DNA from: Lithospermum erythrorhizon
Lineage: Eukaryota; Streptophyta; Magnoliopsida; Boraginales; Boraginaceae
Direction: 5' to 3'
Length of the DNA stretch: 64,000 bases
Assembly (NCBI GenBank): GCA_019722365.1
Contig: JADFUC010000776.1
Coordinates: 434,001-498,000 of the forward strand
This document shows, piece by piece, positions 1 to 11,300 of the stretch. The first letter of the stretch is position 1. Each line of letters opens with the position of its first letter. A model generated the notes under the pieces. It did no database searches, was not told the origin of the DNA, and worked only from the letters and a program-made list of their open reading frames with translations. A program made the translations under genes and the position numbers.

Positions 1-1860
1 ATTCTTTAGGATATGCGGCGGCGGCTCTGATGTTAAGAGGTTCTTCAGGAGACAGATTATGCGGGGTTCTATCAAGTTCGGCCGTCAGATAAATCGACGC
101 ATATCAGGACTATATCCGAAATCTTTCCAAGTAAGTATAAATTTTTTGTTTGATTTAAAAGTTGTTTAAATATTTTTAGTAAATAAAAGCGTAATTAAAT
201 TTTGTTTTATTTGTCTTTTCAAGAGAGATATAAGATAAAAAATGGGACATATGCTATGGCGCAAATTAAGTGTTCGAGCAGACCGCTGAAGAAGCTGAGA
301 AATTTATTGACGGCTAATGAAGAAGCAATACCGAAGGTACCGGATGGCTTACTTTCGATCTAATTACGCAGCTGTACCGGCTCACTGTGTACCTCCGCGG
401 CCGATTGGGAGCGATTCGCATCGACGTGTAATTAGCAGGCCGGACGCGAGATAGTGCGAAGCCGAATCGCCAGAAGCTGTGGGCGGCTGGGGTGACCGAT
501 GGGCGCAAATATCCGTTTTCGGGAGTAAGTCACCGGGTCGATCGGCCGCGAGTGAAAGAAAGAAAATACTTTTATTTTTTATTTAATTCAAATATTTTGT
601 TGAATTTCTAATTAAAGTTTTCTTTTATTTGTGTTTCAGAGAAAAAGACTGGAAAAGTGGGTTCACCATCGGGTATTCTATGAAAATGAATGTTAAGAAA
701 GTTATTGTAAGGACACCTCGAGGAGATCGGGCGAAGTTTACGAATCTGCTGGGACATGGCATTTGTAAGTATATTTAGTTTGTTTGTTTATATATGTTTA
801 TTGTTTATTTTGTAAACATAGAGCCCTTTATCGCGACGTGTTCAAATCGGGCAGGAGCAGACAAGCCTCGATTCCACGACGCTGCCTCGGGAGATAAGGA
901 TCCGCTCAGCTTCACTAAATAAGACTTCATGATCTCCACGGATTGCGGAAGGGCGGGTTGGCAAAGGCGTGCGCCGTGTGTTCTAGCACCGCTAAGTTTA
1001 GTTTGCTTCGTGGATGATCTATTATTAATACCACCACCTCTCGCCACCGCTGATGCATGGAGGAGCTCAAAGCGGATGCGCGAGTGAGGCGAATGAAAGA
1101 AAAGAGGCGTGAGGAGTAGAGAAGCGTAGCCCTTCTAAGGAGTCGGGTCGCTACCAAATTGACAAGGAATGCTTAAAGCGTATGGTCAAGGATCACATAC
1201 GATTTATACTCGTCGCTTCATGATTTAAGTTAGAAGTTTGCCATGTGCCCTTCCAAATGACAACGTGACCGACGTTAGCCTCCTCAATGACGATACAGTG
1301 GGAAGCTCCACGACGAATCGGGTTGTTGGCCCGTATGGAGATAACGACACTCCACCTCAAGACACGCCGGCACTACATCGGAGCATCACCGGAGACCCAT
1401 ACGCACTCCACACACCGGCTCCCACAACCCCAAATTTCGTGGACGACCGCCCAGATGATACGGCGGACTAGATTGATCCGCTTTGTATTTATATACATTT
1501 CGCATCGTGTTTTATATACTTTTTGTACTTGTTTGTATATACATTTCAGTATTCCTGCTTATATATATGTTTTTATGTGTTCATTATATGCGCTTCGTCA
1601 TGCTGCTTATATGTGTTTGTTTATATTTAGTTTGTTTGTTTATTGTATCAGGTTGATTTATGTCAGGGTTGGTGTCTCTTGCGTGCTCTGAATTGTGTTT
1701 TGTTAATCAAGCTTTTTTTCCTCGCAGATTTAATGAACGGCCATCGGGCGGAGTCGGCTCTGGTACGGCGCGCCGCTTTGTTCTGAGACGGCCTGAGCCT
1801 GAGTTTTGAAAAAAATTGGTCTTTCATATTATTAAAGTATTGTAAGTCCATTCCCATACG
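1..1860 (+). other. GC-richer block with exon-like segments, unidentified (possible decayed transposon gene)
   Basis: Seen: short GC-richer segments alternate with AT-rich ones in a way that resembles exons and introns on the plus strand. Strong donor-like GTAAGT strings occur near 130, 525 and 765. Pyrimidine-rich acceptor-like AG sites occur near 221, 640 and 820, and another CGCAG near 1727. No long open frame survives. The longest usable stretch ends in a stop near 1471 with a Pro/Thr/Asp-rich tail. I do not recognise the protein. Inference: this could be a decayed gene of a nearby DNA transposon (a CACTA-like end begins at 2241) or the 3' part of a host gene whose start lies outside the window. 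No domain supports either reading. Confidence 0.3.
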
Positions 1861-2240
1861 GTACTTGTATTTATTTCACAAAAAATCATTCTTAAATTGT
1901 GTTATAGTATATTATATGTTTTAAATCAATCATAACTAATAATATGTTATATATTATTGTATATTATGTTATAAGACAATCATAATTACATATACTATGA
2001 TTACATTACATACATTTATGATGTATATTATAAGATGATAGTTCTTCACTAATGACCCATCACACGTTAATATAGATGAGAGGTTGTAACTCTATACTTT
2101 ACATGTGATATGTCGGAAACATATCACATTGAAGGAATACATATCCACTAATTCACTTCATACAACATTATTTACAAATATCATATCTCCACTAACAATC
2201 GTGAATAAAAAATTGTTCAAAACCATAAAGTAAGAGTTCA
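1861..2240. other. AT-rich spacer, nothing identified
   Basis: AT-rich sequence with repeated short TATATTAT-type strings. No reading frame, RNA gene or element boundary was recognised before the CACTA-like end. Confidence 0.5.
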
Positions 2241-2507
2241 CACTACCAAAGTGGAGTCGGGTTGAGTCGGCCCGCCGCCATACCATCTCCATTATTTATA
2301 CCCGTCACTACCCCGACACTCTTTTGGGAAATGGGTACTGGCACGGCTCGCCTCCACTGGTTTAAAAAATAAAAACCGACTCCGACCGACTCCATATGTT
2401 ATTATTATGTTAAAAACATTATTTATACATTCGCCACTATCCCGTCTCCAATCGTTCTACAGTAACTTTAAAAAACATAATAGAAACAGAATGTGAGATA
2501 CATAACA

Positions 2508-2605
2508 CACCCCTCAACCAAAAAACACTCTCCTCCACCAAAAAAACACCCCCTCAACCAAAAAACACTCTCCTCCACCAAAAAACACTATCCTCCACAA
2601 TTTTA
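2508..2605. repeat. Short tandem repeat, CTC(A/C)ACCAAAAAACACTC units
   Basis: About five tandem copies of an 18-20 bp unit alternate between CTCAACCAAAAAACAC and TCCTCCACCAAAAAACAC. It lies inside the left part of the probable CACTA element. Confidence 0.75.
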
Positions 2606-3477
2606 AATTGAAGATTTTGCCCAATTGTTAGTGATAATTTAACAATCACTGTACTCCTACCTTAAGTAGGTTAAGGTATGTCATTGATTTAATTTTTTCA
2701 ATGTTTAGTTACCCAATTTAATTTCAATAAATTTAGTTACAATGACTCAAGATCGTTCTTGAATGTATATTAATCGTTATCTGCTAGATAGTAGAGGCTT
2801 GGCGTATGAATATATGCATGGGCGTGTTAGAACTTATGGATTTTGCTAAAAATTATTCTCGGCCAATGACATTACGAGGATAAAGATGTCCGTATAGGAG
2901 GTGTCAAATAGAAATGCGTTGATAATGCTGAGGTTGAGTTACATTTGATTGCTAATGATTTTGTTGAGGGACTCCACATGGGTCTATCACGGTGAGAATT
3001 TTGCTCCTCGTGATTTATTCTCCCCTGCAGATGCTGTTTCGATGAAAGGTATATTGTTTATGACAAATTGCTAATGGTAGATTTCAGGAGAATCAAGATA
3101 TGCATACGGTCAAGACGATATGGTCAGACATGGTTCTAAACTTCGTATATCAAGCCTCTAAAAATTGAGGGAAATTCATAAATAGTTATTTTCATTTACA
3201 GCTTCTGATGAGAGACGGAGCTCATTTGGAGTCGGATTTAATGGGTTGCAGATTTTCATATTCCACTATATATATCTTACATTATCATCATTCCAACATT
3301 ATTTTTCCAAACCCACAACATAATATCCTCTTTATTTTATGTTATTAATTTCATTTTCATAATTTTATTGTCTACTAAACTCAAATTTGATTTTATTTTG
3401 TAAGTGACTTTAAAGAGGTAATTATTAATAACTTATTCACTTTCTTTATTTTCTATGTAATGAATTCAAGGAGGTAA

Positions 3478-3484
<7 letters not shown>

Positions 3485-3515
<31 letters not shown>
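3485..3515. repeat. (TA)n microsatellite
   Basis: An uninterrupted TA dinucleotide run of about 15 units inside the probable CACTA element. Confidence 0.9.
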
Positions 3516-3519
<4 letters not shown>

Positions 3520-4985
3520 TGTAGTGGTCAATTCAAAAAAGGTACTATTACTTTTCTTATTTTTTAATTTTGTTATTATATTTAATAATGTAGTTTGATA
3601 AATATATATGTAATTTATTTTTGTTACTTTTGTTTTGTAGGAAAATACAACATTCAAGTTTCGAATAGGTAATTTGGTTTTTTATTTTATTTTTATGTTT
3701 GAATGTTTGATGTTTTATATAAATTAATGTTTGATGTTTATATGAATAGGATGTTTAATATGTTTGATGTTTATATGAATTAATGTTTGATGTTTATATG
3801 AATAGAATGTTTAATATGTTTGATGTTTAATATGTATTTGTTATATGAATTGTTATATTTTTATGTTTGAATCTTTGATGTTTTTATATATTTATTTATA
3901 CGAGCCGGGATTTAATTGGATCTTTTGATGTTTTTATATTTGTTTGTATGATTTGGATGAATTTTGTTTTGTTGCAGCCCTCGTTGGAAATCAATGAGAA
4001 TTGATTACCTTTATTATGCCCGGCTGCGACAATTGTGTAGCAATTCATTTACCGGATTGGTTAAAAACCTCCACCTCCCTCTCAAAAGTGCCCCCTGTGA
4101 ATCGAAGAGTTTTTCTTCCAATTCCTCATTTCATCTTCAAATCCTAGTAAGTTCAAGTACTCGATTCGCTTTCCCTCTTGGGCGCTGCAATCTGTAGGAC
4201 ATCGCTTCGTGTTGAAAACAAAGATCGAGGATTTTGAAAGGGCTTTCACGCGAGGCACACGTGATTCAAGGTCTATTCGCTTTCCGCCGAAATGTAAGAG
4301 AATTCTCAGATTCATACATTTGTATTTTTTATGTTTAGATTAATTTACATTGTTTTGAGAATTCGGGATGTATGAATTGGTTTTTACTTAATAAATTCAT
4401 ACTAGATTCTAACAACAAGATGTTATCATAGCACCGGTCGCTTTTTTTTTTTTTTAAATGCGTAAGTAAGGCCGGTATGGAGACGGATCTTTGAAGGTTT
4501 TGGTACTGTATTCGAATAGTGATTCGGGTTTAGCTGGTTACGCTTAAAAAATGATATTTTATATCATTTTAGAGTCGTAGTTTGGCGTCGGGTGGTATTT
4601 TAATTATTATGGAGACGGGCTTGAGCTGACGTTATAGAGACGGGTTAGAGTCGGGAAGCTATGGAGTCAGGAAGATTTGGAGACAAAGTTTTTCTGGAGT
4701 CGGACGCTTAAGCAGACAAGTTGTAGTCGGGAAGCTTTGGAGACGGGTCGGGAGATAGTTTGGAGTCGGGTAGTACTTAATGGTTGACTAAAATGTGGAG
4801 ACGGTTTGGAGTCGGGGAGTCCAAATTAAAGGGCTTAGTTGAAGCCGGACGCAGAGATGGTACTAATTCTTAGAGACGCATAAAAGGAGTCGGGTGTTTC
4901 CCGACTCTATCCGGACTCCAATATGTGAATAGAGTCGGTTTGGAGACGATTTTGGGTGTCTCTTTTGTCCTGTTTTCTAGTAGTG

Positions 4986-5353
4986 AAAAATAGCTATGCC
5001 TCCATTATAAGTACTACTAATAAAATGTATGTTCCCAACGATCAAACGCACTCTCAATCATGCTAAATGATTATTGGGCCATCAACCATTATGACTCCTT
5101 CTTTAAGAAGGTGTACGCCTTAGATTTAATTTAAGTGATTACATTGAAACTAACCTCAATACATTATAATACATGAAAACGATCACTTAAATCAAGAGAC
5201 ACAATGTAAAACATACAAAGGAGACACAATTATATCAACCAAATATATAATATACACAATAATCACACTATAATATACAATTATCTACCTTCATACAATT
5301 TTCCCCCCTTATCACATACAAGATTAATAAACAATAAAATATTTACTTCCTTC
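4986..5353. other. Spacer downstream of the gibberellin 2-oxidase gene
   Basis: AT-rich sequence between the CACTA right end and the stop codon of the minus-strand gibberellin 2-oxidase. It probably includes that gene's 3' untranslated region. No other feature is recognised. Confidence 0.5.
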
Positions 5354-8300
5354 CTATATAATATTCAAGAACTTTGGCAAACCTATCTTACAACCAAATG
5401 TTTTTACATCCTCTTGGACTTGTTGCCTATACTCTCTAAAGCTAAATCGTCTATAAACGGATGGTTTAACAAAACTCTCTATTATTGTATCATGTGTTGG
5501 ACATAAGAAATAAGCCATTGAAAACCTCTCACTCCACTTATTGACAACAACTCGATGTTCAACACTTTTATAAACATCATTGCTCCATGCCTGCGCCAAT
5601 GTTTAAAGTTACAATTAGACTCTTCTTTACTATTTTTAACTTCAAATATTTCACAACAAAAGAACTCATCATTCTTCCCCACATGTAATTGCCAAAGTAC
5701 AAAAGAACACACTTTTTATTTTAAGAATTTGTATTGAGTTTGCGTCCAATTCCATATATACCCCAACAAAACACACTTTTATTTTAATTAGTAAAAGCAG
5801 ACGTTACATTTACTCTATTATACAATCATTTCAAATATTTGATATATTTTTATATTTAATTCAAAATTATTTTAAAACCGCAGTTAACTTTTACACTCAT
5901 TTGAATTTTTTCTAATTAATATTTTTATTTTTGAAGGGATACTTTGATCACAAATAACTCTTTTTAAATATAACATAAAAAATTACACAAATACGATGCT
6001 CATAGAGATATCATACCAAAACTAAGTATTTAATTTCAAAAGAGATATAACTACTACTTTAACAATTTGATGTCCTCGACTAAATATATCAATTTTAATT
6101 CTGATCATCAATGTAGTATCATCAAATTATTTGCTTTTATGTTGGTTAAAATTGATATGATTTCAAAATTATAATTTAAATTATTATTTTTTATATCGCT
6201 TAAATTGGTATGATTTCAAAAGTATAATTTAATTTTTTGTGGATCTCAATACATAAAATTTATATTTGCATGGAATTAAATAATAATATTAATAATAATA
6301 ATAATAATTCTACTCGATCAAAACATATGATTATTTAACTAATACCTATTATATTAATAATGCCTAATAGTTCTAATGTAATACAATAATAGCCTCCGGC
6401 TCCTAAAGATAGTTCACTTTGACTTTTTGATTCTTTATCAGTTGAACTTCTTTGATAAAGAGATATGTTTTTGTTTGTGTTTTATAATATTTTATGAAAA
6501 ATATATCAATAAAAAATAAATTTTAAATTCTTTCCATTGATATATTTTCATCAAATATTATATAATACAAACAAAAATATTTATGGTCAAAGTTCAACTA
6601 TTGAAAAGTTAAAAAAATCAAAAGTGGATAATCTTTTAGGAACGAAGGGAGTAATAATAATAATAATAATTCTACAAAAACATATGAGTATTACATATGA
6701 GTATTTAATTGACACCTATTATAATAATAATATCTATATAAAACTTATTATTATTTAACTAACACCAATTATTAAAGATTGAAAATGATATATGATGAAA
6801 AAATCATATTGTTTTAAAGCGAAAGAATAAATTAATAATATATAATATATGAAACATATTCTCAGGTGTGAATTGAATCACATGGAAGTTATATCCTGCG
6901 GAATCATTAAACATGCACCGAGATAAATAAAACAAAGTTAATTAAAAAGTCGGGATGCAATGCATAAATTATAAAGCATATATATGCCAAATGTACGCGA
7001 TGATCATCCTCAAATCGCACGTATGTACTTATTGATTACCTTCCCATTGATAATCTTATTGCGGTAAAAAGTATAAAGTATGATGAATACTTAATACTAC
7101 CGTTTTTTTTAATTTGACGCTTTTATATTTTTGCATATCGAAAGTGAAACCGATCATTAATTACTAAATAATTATTATTTTAATAAATATAAAAGTTATA
7201 TCATCGTATTCATCTTTTGAAAATAGTTGTTAGAATTAACAAATGATTTGTATGGAATGAAGAGATATAATTCTAATGTAGATAAATTAATTACATTATT
7301 TTGTGATTGCAGCATCAACAAATTCTTAACCTCTTATATTTTAGCGATAGTAATCGATGAATATCTATAAATATTCTTACGCAGTTTTATTTTAGAAGGT
7401 GCAACAACATTAATATATATATAATATAGATAATAAAATCTCTCCGCAGAGAGAATCGAGCAGCAGCTCTTGTAATATTGTTGTCTTCTTGTAACTTATA
7501 TAAATAAATATATTATTCCATTTTTCGAGTATATATTATAAAAAATCCATCTCGTTTCCAACAAGTGGTATCAGAGCTAAGGTTGCATTCGAGAGAGAAT
7601 AAAAATGGCGAATATGATTCAACCACAAATTCAAATTAATTTGACTACAAATTATGGAATCGAGTATGGCAAAAACGGTTGTCTCACTGTTCTCGGGCGA
7701 TATCCGGTATATAGTTGAAAAACGTATCCGAAAATCCAAAAGACACAGCCTTCCAAATGCCGAAAGAACATCAGTAAGAGATTCTCGCAAAAGGACAAGT
7801 TAAGGCAATATTGCAATTTTTCAAGGTGTTGACGAATCAACCTTTGAAAAAATATCAGGAGCAGGAACATCCAAGGACGCATGGGAAATTTTACAAAGAT
7901 CATTTCAAGGGGTAGAAAAAGTGAAGAAGGTACGACTCCAAGTACTTCGAGGCGAATTCGAAAATCTAAAGATGAAAAGTTCAGAGAATATTAGTGAATA
8001 TGTAACTCGTTTGAAAACGGTATCAAATGAGATGAAAAGAAATGGCGAAACTCTTAATGACATCAGGGTCATGGAGAAGCTTCTTTTCGCTCATCGACAA
8101 AAAAATTTGAATATGTCAGGATATCAATCGAAGAGTCAAAAGATTTATCTATTATTTTCGATTGACGAGCTCATGTGGGTTCTCTACAAGCACATGAACA
8201 ACGATGAATCAATACGATTTAAACGATAATTTTGAAAAGTTGCTTGCAAAGCAAGATGTCTATTAGTGATAATCTCGTACTAGTAGTTATGCACAAAGAA

Positions 8301-11300
8301 GAGGTGGCTTTAGAGGTGGTTCTCAAGTGCGGATTTGTGATACGTAAGACAACTATTTAATGTAGACCAAACAAATGAAAGCTTTCACTGTCTAATCGCA
8401 GAGGATTCAAAGGTCGAGGAAGAGGTGGTTTTCTTTAAACTACCTAAGTGACAAGTTCATATTCAATGTTATAATTGCAAACAAACCGGTCATTTCTATG
8501 AATGTAGATCAAATCCTGCGAAAGCAGTTAAAATCACTTTACAACATTAGATAAAGAGAGAAAGATGACGGAGATGTCATATTCCCTACATATAAAGGAA
8601 ATGGTGAACGCAACAAAATATTTGGTATCTTGATTTAAGTGCCAGCATCATATGTGCGTCAAAAGGAATTATTTACAAAAGATAAATGGTGACGCTGGTG
8701 GAGAAGTTACTTTTGGGCGACTCATCAAAAACTCCAAGAAAGGAAAAGTGTACAATAATGATATTATTAAAGAATGGGCGATAAGTTACATAAATGATGT
8801 CTATTATATACCTGCTTTGAAAAGTAATATCATCAGTCTTGGTCAACTTGTGGAGAAAGGATACGACATACGGATGAGGGACAATTCTCTCATAATCCAA
8901 AATCAAGTTCAAGAATTCATTGCCACTGTGGAGATGACAAAGAACCGTTTGTTCACACTCAACATGCAAACGATGGTGCAAAAGTGTTTGAAGTCAGTCA
9001 TTAAAAATGACTCAGCGTTGGCATTTGAGATTTTGGGTCATCTTCGATTTACCGGTTTAAAATTATTATCCAAAACAAAGACGGTGCACGGCTCGGCCAG
9101 AATAAACGGAACCAAACTTAAGCAGGAAGCTACGTGGTTAAAGCGAAAAACAACATAGACAAAGTTTTCCTAATCGAAAATCATGGGAGAGCAAGACGAC
9201 TTAGAAATTGTTCATGCATATAGTCAAGTTCTGCTCGATCATTGCACTTATTTGGTGGGAAATATGTATTACATAACATTTATTGATGATTTTAGCAGAA
9301 AAGTTGGGTATATATTTTGAAAGAAAAAGCGTGTTTGAAAATTCAAAGAGTTCAAAGCAATGGTGGAAAAGCAAAGTGGACAATATTTAAAGACACTCAG
9401 ATCAGATAGAGGAGGAGAATATACTTCAAACTTGTTTAACAGCTTTTGTACAACACATGGAATCAATCATCAGTTGACAACGTCATATACTCCACAACAG
9501 AATGGCGCTGCGTGTTAGTGCTGGAATCGCAGATTGGTTCTCGCCACGGTGCGATACTATAAAAGAAAAGCGCATGCCGAGAACATTTTAATGGCCGCCT
9601 TTATGTCGCTATTTATCAATCGAAAAAGTAAACATGACTCCAAATGAAGTACTGAAAGGAACTATTAATTTTTGGGCGTATTGCATATGCACATATTCCC
9701 CGATCAAAGAGAAAAGTTGATGACAAAGGCGTAAAATCCATCTTTCATCGGATATGACAAAAGTTAAGCAAAGCGCATGCATTCTATAATCTAGTGACAA
9801 AGAAGTTAATTATCTCCTCGTGATGCTGAATTTGACGTAAACAGATTACTATATATTTGTTTTACAAGAAGAATTATCACAGTTCATTTTTTAACTATGA
9901 TTTACGAACGGTTTGACCCTTAACATAGAAGACGGTGGAAAATGATGATCCTACCTCCACCAAGGCCAAGTCCGAATCAACAAACTCCCCAATCAACACC
10001 AATGACGACAAGAAATAGCAACATCGCAAAGAATAAAGAATAGTTCAAGGAGAGCACCAAGAAATGTGGAGAAACCTGGATGAAATTTATGACTCAACAA
10101 GTCCGATAAGAAATTTTGATTATTCATTATTTTGTTTAATGACGTAATGCGATCCAAGAATATTTGAGGAAAGTTTGGGAAGAAAAGTAAATGGAACAAC
10201 GCCATGGATGAAGAAATTGATGCAATCAAGAAGAATGATACTTGGGAACTTACAAATCTTCCAGAAGGACACAAGGCAATAGGTGTCAAATGGGTCTACA
10301 AGACAAAGACAAATCAAGAAGGAAAAGTATTAACATAAATTACTATGACGGTATTTGCTCCAAATGTGAGAATGATGCTACTATTAGACTTCTTACTACA
10401 ATTGCAAATGTAATCAATGGAAAAATTTATCAAACACAAGTCAAGATTCCTGAATGGGTATCTCTGGATGTAAGAAGTTCACACTGAACAACCAATCGGG
10501 ATATATTCATCAAGGCTAAGAAGACAAAGTCTATCGACTCAAAAAAAGCACCGTATGGATCGGGGCGTTCGAGCCAGGTTAACAAGGTTGATTTAATACT
10601 TTCGTGGAAGAATGGTTTTGTAAAGAGTCCAGGAAAGATGCCTTTAAGAATAAAAACAAAATCTTCGTGGGGAGATATGACGATAATTTGTTTGTACGCG
10701 ATTTACATGATTTTTACCGAAACAACTCGTATGTTCAATGAGTTTAAGAAAATAATGACTGATGAATCGAAACACGATATTGGTCAAATGGCCACTTTCG
10801 GGAGTCAAGCCCTGTTTAATAACAATGGGATCTTTATATCACAAACAAAATATGCAAAGCAAATACTAAGTAAGTTTAGAATGAAAGATTTAAACCCACA
10901 ACTACCAAGAGGAATGAAGCTGAGAACTACCTCAACAAAAGAGTCGGTAAATCCGACATTGTTCAAAAGTCTAGTTGGAAGTTTGAGGTATCTAACTTTC
11001 ACTCGCCCGTATATTACGATGCAAATGAATTAAAGTTATGCATAATGGAGAAACTTAAGCAAAGCACTCATTTCCATCTATAAAAAGAATTCTAAGATAT
11101 ATCAAAGGTACATTGAATGACGGTTTATTTTACACACTTTAAGTGAGCAAAAAATTAAAGGATCTTTGACAAATGATCACGCGGAGATATCGATTTACGG
11201 AAAAGCACTTAAGGATATGCCTACTGTTCACGATATTTTTCAAGTGGTCATCAAAGAAACAACAAACAAATAAGACCTCAACACGCCATGTATATATAAT

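Larger units (their letters stand above)
2241..4985. mobile_element. Probable non-autonomous CACTA (En/Spm-type) transposon
   Basis: The right end reads TTTTCTAGTAGTG, the inverse of the common plant CACTA terminus CACTACTAGAAAA. The left end begins CACTACCAAAG. Both flanks carry short GC-rich subterminal motifs built on GGAGTCGG or its complement CCGACTCC: around 2260-2395 on the left, and a dense cluster at 4600-4950 on the right. That arrangement is characteristic of CACTA elements. At 2.7 kb, with no transposase recognised inside, it would be a non-autonomous or deleted copy. Oddities: the two termini match well only over CACTAC, and no clear 3-bp target duplication is visible (TCA on the left, AAA on the right). 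The left boundary is therefore less certain than the right. Confidence 0.5.

Noticed and set aside
1238..1691. Two overlapping plus-strand open frames as genes
   Set aside because: They overlap in different frames, show no domain, and the second becomes a hydrophobic AT-rich translation; probably parts of a decayed multi-exon sequence.
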